A DNA stretch of 40,993 nucleotides from an uncultured Acetatifactor sp. (GTDB lineage Bacteria > Bacillota > Clostridia > Lachnospirales > Lachnospiraceae): NCBI GenBank assembly GCA_910587555.1, contig CAJULV010000036.1, positions 1-40,993 of the forward strand, given 5' to 3'. Position numbers and translations under genes: made by a program. Numbering within the stretch: position 1 is the stretch's first letter; every line of letters begins with the position of its first letter. Shown piece after piece: positions 17,116 through 25,488 of this stretch. The notes under the pieces were generated by a model. That model saw only the letters and a list, made by a program, of their open reading frames with translations, did no database searches and had not been told where the DNA came from.

Positions 17116-17906
17116 CAGAAATCTTCTTTCAGCATGACCAGGCGTTTGTGTCCGCTGCGGTCTGCGCAGGAAACCAGGCTGATGGGGCCGTAGATGCGGG
17201 AGAGCAGGGCTTCCATTTGTTCCGGAGGGTCTGTTTCAGGGGAAATAGATCCCAGAAGACTTCCCTCCCGGAGAAGCAGCAGCCTGTGGCAGTAATTCAG
17301 CGCCAGAAAAGGGTCATGAAGGCTTACCACAGCCGCTCCGGAGGATTGGTGCAGCCAGTTTTGCAGCAGTTCCAGCATCCTGTGACGGAAACGGAAGTCC
17401 AGGGCGCTTTCCGGTTCGTCCAGAAAGAGGAGCCTGCTTCCCGTACACAGGGTTCTGGCCAGGATGCAAAGCTGCTTCTGCCCTTCGCTCAAGGTCAGGT
17501 AATCGGACGCTTCCTTTCCCTCCAGACCTGTCAGGGCAAGCATGCGGAGGGCCTGGGTTTTCATGGCGGCCGTGGGACGTTCCAACAGGCCCAGGTGGGG
17601 ATTAAAGCCCATGAGGACCACATCCAGGGCGGAGATGTGCAGGGAGATGCCGCTTCTCTGGGGGATATAACCGCAGAGCTTTGCCATCTGTGCAGGTTTT
17701 AGTTTTTCCAGAGGGGTTCCTTCCAAAGTACAGCTTCCCTCGTGGGGAAGGAGATTGCAGAGGGCTTTTAACAGGGTGGTCTTACCGCTGCCGTTGGCGC
17801 CCAGGATCCCCAGAAGGCATCCCCTGTCCAGGGAGAAGGAAATATCCTTCAGGACGGATTTGCTGCCGTATCCGGCAGTGAGATGATTCACGGTAAAAAA
17901 ATTCAT
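17112..17906 (-). CDS. FecE/BtuD-type ABC transporter ATP-binding protein
   Basis: A 264-residue cytoplasmic ATPase. It has Walker A GANGSGKTT (about 34-42), Q-loop IPQRSG (about 78-83), a signature LSEGQKQ (deviating from the usual LSGGQ, about 138-144), Walker B RLLFLDEP (about 157-164) and H-loop SLHD (about 197-200). It powers the FecCD-type permease encoded just upstream. The start at 17906 (MNFFTVNHLTAGYGSK) has GGGAG 7-9 bases before it; the frame extends further upstream without support. A 32-bp palindrome covers its stop codon and separates it from the NTPase-MocA gene. Cargo is probably molybdate, tungstate or a metal chelate (inference from the neighbour). Confidence 0.88.
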   Translation of the reverse strand: MNFFTVNHLTAGYGSKSVLKDISFSLDRGCLLGILGANGSGKTTLLKALCNLLPHEGSCTLEGTPLEKLKPAQMAKLCGYIPQRSGISLHISALDVVLMGFNPHLGLLERPTAAMKTQALRMLALTGLEGKEASDYLTLSEGQKQLCILARTLCTGSRLLFLDEPESALDFRFRHRMLELLQNWLHQSSGAAVVSLHDPFLALNYCHRLLLLREGSLLGSISPETDPPEQMEALLSRIYGPISLVSCADRSGHKRLVMLKEDFW

Positions 17907-18024
17907 ATGTGTTCTCCCGGTGCCTGGGTTTTTGGTCTCTATGCACATGGGCCTGTCCAGGATACAGGCTGACTTCCGGATTCCCGGGTTAGAGTTAGAG
18001 TATAGGGCCTGGATAATGTTTTTG

Positions 18025-19044
18025 TTACAGCGCTCTCCGCCTGCCGATGAGGGCAATCAGAAAAGGCGCTCCCAGAACACTGGTGAAAATGCTCACCGGC
18101 AGTTCCACGGCGGAGACGCTGCGGGCCAGGATATCTGCGCCCAGAAGCAGGATTCCGCCCAACAATCCTCCCAAAAGCATGGTGCCCTGGCGGTTGTCTC
18201 TGGTGATAAGCCTTGCGCCGTGGGGAGCCAGAAGGCCCACAAAGCTGATCAATCCGGTGAGGCTGACCACAGAGGATACGGTGAGGGTGGCGGTCAGCAG
18301 TACCAAAAGACGCAGTTTTCCCACGCTGACGCCTAACATTTTCATCTCCCCCTCCTCACCGGACAGAAGAATGATCTGGCGGTGGAGCAGGAAGAGGAGG
18401 ATAAGGCACAAAAGGCACAGCAGAAGATTGCCTCCCAGGGAATGAAGATTGACTGCGTTGAGACTGCCCATAATCCAGTATTCGATGGAAGCCAGTTCCC
18501 GTTCCGGGTCCGCGGTGAGCTTGAAGCACATCAGCGCCGTCTGGGCCAGGGCATGAACCGCAATCCCGGCCAGGACAATGGAGGTGTTTCTGCCGGTTTG
18601 GTCCAGGGCGGAGAGAAGGAGTACAACAGCCACCGCAGACAGTGCGCCTGCAAAGGCAGAGGCGGTTACCGCCGCAGAGCCGGAGAGAAACAGGATGCCT
18701 GCCGCCGCCCCTGCACTGGCTCCGGAGGACACGCCGATGATGTCCGGCGAGGCCAGGGGATTGCGGAATACGGTCTGATAGACGAAGCCCGATACCCCCA
18801 GGGCAAAGCCGCCCAGAAGGCCCACAACCGTCCGGCTGAACCGCAGATTCAGGAAAACCCGCCGCTGCAGCTCGTCTCCCCGAAGGAGGGCCTCCAGGGA
18901 CAGGGGATATCTGCCGGTGAACAGACTAAGGACGGTCAGGAGGGCCAGTAAAGCCAGGCAGATGATGCAAAATAATCTCGGATGGAAAGCTCTTTTCCTA
19001 GTTTTCGCTGTAGAGGAATCCGTAGAAATTTTCGTAATATTCAT
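18025..19044 (-). CDS. FecCD-type ABC transporter permease
   Basis: A 339-residue polytopic membrane protein of the BtuC/FecCD family, about 9-10 transmembrane segments. Diagnostic stretches are LRFSRTVVGLLGGFALGVSGFVYQ (about 67-90), FRNPLASPDIIGVSSGAS (about 92-109), the coupling region GFVGLLAPHGARL-like ISFVGLLAPHGARL (about 266-279), and PVSIFTSVLGAPFLIALI at the end. It forms the membrane channel for substrate delivered by the lipoprotein encoded immediately upstream, whose coding end overlaps its start by 47 bp, showing translational coupling. The ATPase gene follows after 118 bp. BtuCD-fold importers carry cobalamin, siderophores, haem or, in MolBCA, molybdate/tungstate. Confidence 0.9.
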   Translation of the reverse strand: MNITKISTDSSTAKTRKRAFHPRLFCIICLALLALLTVLSLFTGRYPLSLEALLRGDELQRRVFLNLRFSRTVVGLLGGFALGVSGFVYQTVFRNPLASPDIIGVSSGASAGAAAGILFLSGSAAVTASAFAGALSAVAVVLLLSALDQTGRNTSIVLAGIAVHALAQTALMCFKLTADPERELASIEYWIMGSLNAVNLHSLGGNLLLCLLCLILLFLLHRQIILLSGEEGEMKMLGVSVGKLRLLVLLTATLTVSSVVSLTGLISFVGLLAPHGARLITRDNRQGTMLLGGLLGGILLLGADILARSVSAVELPVSIFTSVLGAPFLIALIGRRRAL

Positions 19045-20236
19045 TTATAATAGCCTCATTATCGGTTTCCGGGCACAAGTCGGGGTGCAGAATGCCGCTT
19101 AGCCACACAATACCCAAAATGCTTCCGGGCACGGGGCTGTCCCAGGATTCGGCTTTGCCGGGCATCTGGTAAACATTGCCCTCTGCCACGGCGGCGCAGT
19201 CTGCCAGGTTGGGATCCGTCAGAACATCCTCCACAGTGTAGGCGGCGTCCGAGGCCAGGATGATATAGTCCGGATTCCAGTGCAGCAGCCGCTCGTAATC
19301 AATCTCCGCCCAATAGGCATCGGTAATTTCCGCGGCGGCATTGATGCCTCCTGCCCGGCGTATCAGATCGGACTGGTACATGGCGTTTCCGGCAGTGGAC
19401 AGCAGACTGGAATTCCCGGCCAGGTAGACGGTGGGGGAGTTCGCTGTGTCTAACAGCCCGGAGAGGCGTTCCTCCTGGGCGGCGGTGAAATCCAGGAGTG
19501 CCTGGGCCTGGGCTTCCGTGTTGGTAGCTTTTGCAATAAGGTGAATCGTCTCGGTGAGCATTTCCTGGGTTTCCGGATTTACCAGAAGTACGGGAAAGCC
19601 CAGTTCCGTCAGTGTTTCGGCGGCACTTTTCAGTTTTATGGGGAGGATAACCAAGTCGGGTTCCAGTGCGGCGCAGCCCTCCAGGTCAAATTCCTTTGCG
19701 GAACCTACATTGGGCAGGTCTAGGAGAGCGGGAGCGCTGAGCTTGTAAATAGGACGGGAATCTGCTTTTGCTTCTATGCCTACTATATTATCTTCTAAGT
19801 TCAGGGCAATCAGGAGACTGGTGGAGATATAGTAGCCGCTGACCAGGCGTTTCGGTTGGGATGCAAGAGTGACCTCCCGGCCTGCCTGGTCTGTCAAGGT
19901 AACCGGGTATTGGACCTCGTATTCCGGCTGTTCAGCTCCCGGGGCAGGTTCGGAGGAAGCAGGGGCGCTGTGGGAGGCAGAAGTGCCCGGGGTCTGGGAG
20001 GCATCCCCGGGTACGGATGCTTCCGGATCTTGGGAGGCGTCAGGCAAAAAAGTCTCCGTATTCTGGGAGGCACCCCCAGGCGAGGACGCTTCCGGGGCTT
20101 GGGAGGAAGCATCCGCCTGGGACTGCCCCGAGGTCTTGGGCGTATCGTCTGTCCTGCCGCAGGCCGCGGTGGACAGCAGCATGGTCAGGGCAAGCAGCAG
20201 GGAAAGCATCTTTTTCGTGCTGTAACTCTTATTCAT
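18998..20236 (-). CDS. Substrate-binding lipoprotein of FecB/BtuF fold
   Basis: A 412-residue lipoprotein. The signal peptide MNKSYSTKKMLSLLLAL ends in the lipobox STAAC with the lipidated Cys at 26. A linker of about 75 residues rich in Ser, Pro, Ala and Gly carries short DASQ/GASQ-type repeats. The class III binding-protein fold then starts near residue 107 (YPVTLTDQAGREVTLASQPKRLV), with EPDLVILP and WNPDYIILASD marking the two lobes. It captures the substrate outside the membrane and hands it to the FecCD-type permease. The start at 20236 has AAGGAG 9 bases upstream. Promoter at 20303-20331. Ligand uncertain; molybdate/tungstate is favoured by the MocA-like gene in the same operon. Confidence 0.85.
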   Translation of the reverse strand: MNKSYSTKKMLSLLLALTMLLSTAACGRTDDTPKTSGQSQADASSQAPEASSPGGASQNTETFLPDASQDPEASVPGDASQTPGTSASHSAPASSEPAPGAEQPEYEVQYPVTLTDQAGREVTLASQPKRLVSGYYISTSLLIALNLEDNIVGIEAKADSRPIYKLSAPALLDLPNVGSAKEFDLEGCAALEPDLVILPIKLKSAAETLTELGFPVLLVNPETQEMLTETIHLIAKATNTEAQAQALLDFTAAQEERLSGLLDTANSPTVYLAGNSSLLSTAGNAMYQSDLIRRAGGINAAAEITDAYWAEIDYERLLHWNPDYIILASDAAYTVEDVLTDPNLADCAAVAEGNVYQMPGKAESWDSPVPGSILGIVWLSGILHPDLCPETDNEAIINEYYENFYGFLYSEN

Positions 20237-20302
20237 TCCAATCTCCTTAGTGTTATCGTTTTTAAAATATATAAAGTTCCTGTGAACGAAACAAACAGTA
20301 AC

Positions 20303-20331
20303 ATTATAGCAACTTCCCTTTTTAAAAGCAA
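20303..20331 (-). promoter_or_regulatory. SigA promoter of the importer operon
   Basis: Minus strand: -35 TTGCTT, 17-bp spacer, -10 TATAAT, about 70 bases upstream of the lipoprotein start. The 32-bp palindrome at 20372-20403 lies about 40 bp upstream of the -35, a position suited to an activator or remote operator. Confidence 0.7.
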
Positions 20332-20371
20332 CCAGGGAACGGCTGTAATGTACTCTTTGATAGGAATTATC

Positions 20372-20403
20372 GTAACAGTTCAGCGCCCTGTCTGAACTGT
20401 TAC
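20372..20403. repeat. 32-bp palindromic element, copy 2 (upstream of importer promoter)
   Basis: GTAACAGTTCAG (20372-20383) and CTGAACTGTTAC (20392-20403) with an 8-base loop, identical over all 32 bases to the reverse complement of 17084-17115. Flanking bases differ apart from ATC before the left arm, so the conserved unit is the palindrome itself. Confidence 0.9.
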
Positions 20404-20420
20404 GAATTATCAGGTATTGG

Positions 20421-20582
20421 CTAAGTTTGCAGGCATTCCCATAGATCAGGCGCCTGCCGGATGGCATGCTCCGGCGGAGGAAAGCAGAAGGCAGACATTT
20501 CCTTCACCTTGATCCCGGCAGGCGGTACTTTCTTCTCAAAGCTGTTGGCAGGGATTCGTGAAACAACCCCGTCAAAAAGCTT
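20421..20582 (-). other. Possible 3' remnant of an unidentified gene
   Basis: An open stretch without a start codon encodes KLFDGVVSRIPANSFEKK followed by about 35 residues ending WECLQT and a TAG stop. Composition and codon use look coding, but no family is recognised. A 10-bp inverted repeat, CGCCTGCCGG at 20451-20460 and 20515-20524, lies inside it and could be coincidental. Confidence 0.3.
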
Positions 20583-20589
20583 TTAATAG

Positions 20590-20618
20590 TTGCAATATAA
20601 ACATTACAATGATATAAT
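20590..20618 (+). promoter_or_regulatory. SigA promoter upstream of the ABC exporter operon
   Basis: TTGCAA, 17-bp spacer, TATAAT. The first credible gene downstream starts at 20963. The 20619-20962 stretch holds no gene or named structure I can recognise, so it would be a long leader or this promoter serves something lost. Confidence 0.55.
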
Positions 20619-20962
20619 AAATTTGTAGTTGGAATTTAGCTTTTTTAGCTTTTTCCCTTGTGTCGTCATTGGTGCCGTTGGCATTTCTTGTGATTGAGGC
20701 GCATGCTCATTAATATGCGGTGACAACGAATGAACGTCATAATAAGTCAAAGGAAGCGTATATACCTGTGGGAAGTGGCATGCATGGGTGAGCTTATTTA
20801 GGAGAAGGCGGAAAATTCTTTGATACCTGTCGATATATCTGTAGAAACTACAGTGACACATACAAAATATCAGTGGTTTCCGGTTCTGAACCTGGACCGG
20901 AGGGAGAGGCGGCGGAATCGGAACGGTACCTTTCCGGGCACTGGTGGATATTGGGAGATTTT

Positions 20963-22990
20963 ATGAGAGCGATTATACAAATGACACGTCAGCCCTGGAA
21001 AAGTTTTTCAGGTATTGTCTTATGTGCCCTGGCGGCAGCGCTCCTTGTGATTGGCGGAGGGCAGTATTATGCGACAACCCTGACTCGTGCAAATCTGGAT
21101 GACAGGTATGATACCCTTGCCCTGCCTGCGGAGGATTATTTCTATAAGCAACAGGGGAGTGTAAGAACGCGTTATACATCATTACCGGAAGAATATCAGG
21201 ATTGGACATCGGAGGTAATCCGCACCCGCTCCGATTTGGTCAGGGGAGAAACATATGCCGGAGGGCTTTCTGCTTATATCCCGGAGATGGTGCCGGATAA
21301 TTTTTCCCAACATGATGAAGGGGAGTTCATGGAAGGCTACAGCGATGGGATTCCTTATCGCTGTGCTGTTCTTGAGGTGACGTTGACCGGGGTGGGAAGG
21401 CTTCCATATGAAGGCGACATTATCCGTTATTCATCTAATGATTCGGATGAAATAGAGATACGATATAGTGTTTCGTGGTTCTGCACAGGGACCATAGACC
21501 GGGCTGTCGGCCTGGAGCAGGGCTTTGCGTCCCCGGAGGGGAAAACCATTGCGCTGATGGTCAGGGCCTGTGACGAGGATGCGTTGGAAGCCCTGCAGTT
21601 GGAGGAGGGAGGGCACTATCTGGTCTATGGGATGGACTATTCCGATGTCAGGGGAAAAGAGAAGCGGGAGTTATACCAGGCTTTTGGGGAGAACTTTGCG
21701 GAACTGTTGGGTACCGGGCTGTCGGAGGTAGAGTTTGACGAGAAGGTGGACTGCTTCATGACAGTCTGCGATTATAGTTCCCTTGCTTCACACGCCCCGG
21801 ATGGGAATGGGGACTTTATTGTTTCCCAGGAAAAAAGAAATCATTACCAGAGGATTCCGGATCTGGACGGAGCAACCAAGATTGATCTTGTCCCATCGGA
21901 AGCATATGTTCCTGACTACTGCGTTCCAACTATGGCAAAGCTGAAGGGCGGGGCGGAGGAATATCTGGCATCGGAAGAGGGCTTCCTTTGGCGGCAGGCC
22001 CTGGAGGAAATGGAGATCACCAACCACGGCTTCCCGGTACTGGCGGTGGAAAAGCCGGGACAGCAGGCGGCGTTCGCCAGAGAGCAGGCCCGTATTGTGG
22101 AAGGCCGGGACTTTACGGAGCAGGAACGAAGGGACGGGAGCCGGGTCTGTATCCTGTCCCAATCCCTGGCGGAGTCCAATGGCCTGAAGACAGGGGATAT
22201 CATTGACATGCGCTACTATGCTTATGATTATAATATCCAGGCGCAGCGCACAAATATGCTGTCCACCTCCTTTCCAAGCGCAGCAATCTATTCCAGAAGC
22301 GCGGGCTTCCTGACGGAAACGGAAGGCTACCGGATTGTGGGGCTGTACCGGCAGGACAACGCATGGCAGAACTACATGGATCCTTACGGCTTTACGCCCA
22401 ATACGATTTTTGTGCCCAAGTCTTCCGTCTCCTGTGAAATGATGATGCGCAACTCGGGAGTCTACTATTCCATGCTGCTCCAAAACGGAAAGAAGGAAGA
22501 ATTTGAACAGCTGCAGGAAGAAGCCGGTTATCCGGATCTGTACATCTGCATAGACCAGGGATACAGCCAGATCGTTTTCGCGTTGGAAGAATACCAGTCG
22601 GTCTCGGCAGGCGCCCTTTGGATCGGGGTTGCCGCGGCAGGGGCGGTTATGGCATTGTTCCTGATCCTGTTCCCGCTGCAGCAGGGGCGGACGGTGGGGC
22701 TGATGAATGCCATTGGCGCCCACAGGCGGGAAAGGATCCGGTATATCTTTGGAAGCTCCGCCTGTATCCTGGTTCCGGGAGCCGTCCTTGGCGGGATCTG
22801 CGGCGGGCTGGCATGGAAGCAGGTGACGGCCCGGCTGATGGAATCGGTAAGCGTGGCAATCCCCCTGGAAGCCAATACGATGGTCATGTCGGTGGCTTTC
22901 GTGGCAGTTTTTCTGATATTGGCGTTGGCAGCGTTACTGGCGGCAGCCTTGGCCCTGACAGGGGAAAAGGGTTTGAAGAAGAGAAAGTAG
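20963..22990 (+). CDS. FtsX-like ABC transporter permease (large subunit)
   Basis: A 675-residue protein with a first transmembrane helix at about 16-38 (GIVLCALAAALLVIGGG), an extracytoplasmic domain of some 500 residues, and C-terminal membrane helices around 555-580, 595-625 and 640-665. QQGRTVGLMNAIGAHRRERIRYIF is the cytoplasmic loop typical of FtsX/MacB permeases. It belongs to a type VII-like ABC system that moves lipids or peptides or transmits a mechanical signal instead of classic transport. The start at 20963 (MRAIIQMTRQ) has GGGAG 6 bases upstream; the frame from 20873 lacks one. It is followed after 12 bp by a second permease and the ATPase. Confidence 0.85.
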   Translation: MRAIIQMTRQPWKSFSGIVLCALAAALLVIGGGQYYATTLTRANLDDRYDTLALPAEDYFYKQQGSVRTRYTSLPEEYQDWTSEVIRTRSDLVRGETYAGGLSAYIPEMVPDNFSQHDEGEFMEGYSDGIPYRCAVLEVTLTGVGRLPYEGDIIRYSSNDSDEIEIRYSVSWFCTGTIDRAVGLEQGFASPEGKTIALMVRACDEDALEALQLEEGGHYLVYGMDYSDVRGKEKRELYQAFGENFAELLGTGLSEVEFDEKVDCFMTVCDYSSLASHAPDGNGDFIVSQEKRNHYQRIPDLDGATKIDLVPSEAYVPDYCVPTMAKLKGGAEEYLASEEGFLWRQALEEMEITNHGFPVLAVEKPGQQAAFAREQARIVEGRDFTEQERRDGSRVCILSQSLAESNGLKTGDIIDMRYYAYDYNIQAQRTNMLSTSFPSAAIYSRSAGFLTETEGYRIVGLYRQDNAWQNYMDPYGFTPNTIFVPKSSVSCEMMMRNSGVYYSMLLQNGKKEEFEQLQEEAGYPDLYICIDQGYSQIVFALEEYQSVSAGALWIGVAAAGAVMALFLILFPLQQGRTVGLMNAIGAHRRERIRYIFGSSACILVPGAVLGGICGGLAWKQVTARLMESVSVAIPLEANTMVMSVAFVAVFLILALAALLAAALALTGEKGLKKRK

Positions 22991-23002
22991 CGAGGAACAG
23001 CT

Positions 23003-24181
23003 ATGGGTTATACATGGATACGTTGCAGGCGGAGTCCTCTTTTCACAGCGGCGGTCTTTCTGTTTTCCGGACTGATTGCGTTGGCGCTTGGCAGCCTGCA
23101 AAGGGGGCTTCTTTCCGCCCAGAGCCATTATGATGAAATTTACCGGCAGATCAGGGTGGCCTGCACGGTTACAAACCTGACCGGGGAACAGTCCAATTAC
23201 CTGAATATTCCGCCCCAGATCCATTCCCTGTTTACGGAAGGCACGGGATCCGGCCCTGACGGGCTTGCCGATCTCCTGGGGGACGTACAGATCAGGGGGT
23301 CCCTGCAGTTTAGTTGGGAGGGAAGGGAATTTACGCTTGCGGGAATTACTGCGCTTCAGGCGGATCCCAATCTTTGGCCGGAGAACGGATGCGCCATATT
23401 CTGGAACGAGGGCGCGGGGGACTGGGTCTTTGCAGGGAAAGAACTGAAGTGCCTGGTTTCCGAGGAATTGATGAAGGAACTTAGGGACAGGGAATTCCCG
23501 AAGGATTCCTTCGCAATCCATTTAGAGGCGGGAGACTTGTGGGGAAGGGAGTATGACGTGGAGCTTGAGATCGCGGGCACATATGCGGGAGAAGCGGAAA
23601 AAACGATTTACTGCCCATGGGAGGCCTACCTGGAGATCTGCCAAAACGCCATGCGGGGTGCAATAGCGGATTCCCTGTCCGCAACGCTGAAAGACAATGG
23701 GGATCTGGAGAGGCTTCGGGAAAGGGCGGGGCAATGGTTTGCCGTTCCGGATGCCAGGCTGTCCGGCGTGTACGAAAGCGAAGGATTTTATCTCGCCCTG
23801 GATATCAATGACGCCTGGCTGGAAAAGGCGCAGCAGGATCTGAAAAATAGTATGGCGGTAAACAGGATTGCGGCTGCTTCCATATTTGCCTTATCCGCCT
23901 GCGCCGGTGCGGTTGTGGGATTTTTGACCATCCGCAGCAGGAAGCATGAGATTGCCCTGCTTCGGACTCTGGGAACGACAAACCGTGGCATTTACGGGTC
24001 TTATGCCATGGAACAGGCTTTGTGCGTGGTTTCCGGCATAGCTGCGGGAGGAGCGGTTTTCCGATGGCAGCCGCCGTATCAGCTTTGCCTGTTTGCCGTT
24101 TTTTATCTGGCGGGGCTTTCCGTTATGCTCTGGATTTATCTTCGGAAAAATCTGCTTACCGTTATGAGGGAGGAAGAATGA
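23003..24181 (+). CDS. FtsX-like ABC transporter permease (second, shorter subunit)
   Basis: A 392-residue permease with one N-terminal helix (AAVFLFSGLIALALGS, about 16-31), an extracytoplasmic domain, then the FtsX-type segment IRSRKHEIALLRTLGTTNRGIY (about 311-332) and final helices ending WIYLRKNLLTVMREEE. Compared with family permeases the region between the last two helices is short (IAAGGAVFRWQPPYQL), suggesting a missing membrane segment. It follows the larger permease by 12 bp, with GAGG in its ribosome site, and its stop codon abuts the ATPase start. Presumably it forms a heterodimer with the upstream protein. Confidence 0.78.
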   Translation: MGYTWIRCRRSPLFTAAVFLFSGLIALALGSLQRGLLSAQSHYDEIYRQIRVACTVTNLTGEQSNYLNIPPQIHSLFTEGTGSGPDGLADLLGDVQIRGSLQFSWEGREFTLAGITALQADPNLWPENGCAIFWNEGAGDWVFAGKELKCLVSEELMKELRDREFPKDSFAIHLEAGDLWGREYDVELEIAGTYAGEAEKTIYCPWEAYLEICQNAMRGAIADSLSATLKDNGDLERLRERAGQWFAVPDARLSGVYESEGFYLALDINDAWLEKAQQDLKNSMAVNRIAAASIFALSACAGAVVGFLTIRSRKHEIALLRTLGTTNRGIYGSYAMEQALCVVSGIAAGGAVFRWQPPYQLCLFAVFYLAGLSVMLWIYLRKNLLTVMREEE

Positions 24182-24182
24182 G

Positions 24183-24845
24183 ATGGGTATCACATTGAAG
24201 TCGGTTTCCTACAGCTATCAGGGAAAGTATCAGACAGTCAGGGCAGTAAATGATGTCTCTTATGATTTTAGCGGGGGTAAGGTATATACGATCATTGGCA
24301 AGTCCGGTTCCGGAAAGACAACGCTGCTTTCCCTGATGGCAGGCCTGGATCTGCCTGTGGAGGGGGAGATTGTTGTGGACGGCAAGACCACCAAGGACTG
24401 GGACAGGAACCGGATGCGCAGGGATGTGGTGTCGGTAATCTATCAGAATTACAACCTGTTCCCTCTGCTTACGGTACAGGAGAATATCCGGTATCCCTTA
24501 AGCCTGAAAAAGATGCCGAAAAAGGAAGCCATAGTTGCTTCCAGGGAGGCAAGGGCCAGGGTAGAATTGCCGGAGTCCTATGACAGGCGTTTTCCCAGAC
24601 AGCTTTCGGGGGGCGAGCAGCAGCGGGTGGCCATCGCGCGGACCCTTGCCCAGGGGTGTAAGATAATTCTTGCGGACGAACCTACGGGAAATCTGGATTC
24701 GGCCAATTCCCGGAATATTGTAGATATTTTCTGCAGCCTGGCCCATGATGATGGCTGCACCGTGATTATCATTACGCATGATATGGCGGTAGCCGAGCGC
24801 TCCGATGTTGTTATTCGGATGGGGGACGGAAGCTTTTCCTTATGA
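24183..24845 (+). CDS. MacB/LolD-type ABC transporter ATP-binding protein
   Basis: A 220-residue ATPase with Walker A GKSGSGKTT (about 38-46), Q-loop YQNYNLFPLLTVQEN (about 88-102), signature LSGGEQQR (about 141-148), Walker B IILADEPTGNLDS (about 160-172) and H-loop ITHD (about 197-200). The TVQEN and ADEPTGNLD patterns are those of LolD/MacB-type exporters working with FtsX permeases. It starts within a few bases of the preceding stop codon. A hairpin terminator follows at 24895-24920. Substrate unknown; in Firmicutes such three-gene sets often respond to antimicrobial peptides, but no two-component system is present here. Confidence 0.92.
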   Translation: MGITLKSVSYSYQGKYQTVRAVNDVSYDFSGGKVYTIIGKSGSGKTTLLSLMAGLDLPVEGEIVVDGKTTKDWDRNRMRRDVVSVIYQNYNLFPLLTVQENIRYPLSLKKMPKKEAIVASREARARVELPESYDRRFPRQLSGGEQQRVAIARTLAQGCKIILADEPTGNLDSANSRNIVDIFCSLAHDDGCTVIIITHDMAVAERSDVVIRMGDGSFSL

Positions 24846-24894
24846 AAAAGAAGCGCGCAGGGATTAGGATTGAACAGGCGGTGTGGCAGTAAAC

Positions 24895-24920
24895 AGGATT
24901 GGAGTATTCCAGTCCTTTTA
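24895..24920 (+). terminator. Terminator of the ABC exporter operon
   Basis: GGATTGGA pairs with TCCAGTCC (one G-U) around a GTAT loop, followed by TTTTATTG. Confidence 0.7.
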
Positions 24921-25008
24921 TTGTGCATTTTTCGTCCAACACAGGATAAAGGCTGTTCTGTCGAAAGCTATGGGCAGAATAGAACGCTGAATCGACATGG
25001 CGCTCCCC

Positions 25009-25037
25009 TTGCGTGACTGGCAGATTTCTGCTATAAT
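25009..25037 (+). promoter_or_regulatory. SigA promoter 450 bp upstream of the Mo hydroxylase genes
   Basis: TTGCGT, 17-bp spacer, TATAAT. It is the only good promoter in the 24846-25488 stretch and may drive the hydroxylase operon through a long leader, or a decayed gene at 25260-25407. Confidence 0.55.
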
Positions 25038-25259
25038 TGCGTTAGCTTTTTACGAGTTTTTTTGTGATTTTCTTTGTTCCAGTGACGGGTTTCTGCTTCT
25101 GCATGGCTTTTTTCCACCCCAGGTATCTCATGACGAGCGGGTGATGTTTCTGGCCGGAACTGTAATGTTCGGCGTTCTCATAGCATTTGCTGTCTACCGC
25201 ATATTCTGTTTGGGACTGACCTGGGTGGAGCATGATATTCCCGCAGAGAGGGGTACCGG

Positions 25260-25407
25260 TTTTGTTGGGAGGAAATACCGGCAGAGAAAGAGCCCTTTGA
25301 ACCGTCTTTCGAGAGGTTAAAAAGAGTTCGAAAAAACACTGGAACTGACCGGGGTGCTGCGCCGGATCGGTGTAAAGACACAGGAAGAGTGCTTCCGTTA
25401 TTGAAGG
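25260..25407 (+). pseudogene. Frameshifted gene fragment of unknown family
   Basis: Frame one reads CWEEIPAEKEPFEPSFERLK to 25322. A +1 shift at the A5 run 25319-25323 restores EFEKTLELTGVLRRIGVKTQ followed by EECFRY and a stop. The two halves join into one plausible C-terminal helical segment. No family is recognised and no start codon or ribosome site is visible. Confidence 0.35.
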
Positions 25408-25488
25408 TAGATGTGGGAATGGTCTGATGGCCTGGCAAAAGGCATCCACTAAAGCAATCCAATAAGGAAAGGAAAAGGAGAATCCGTA

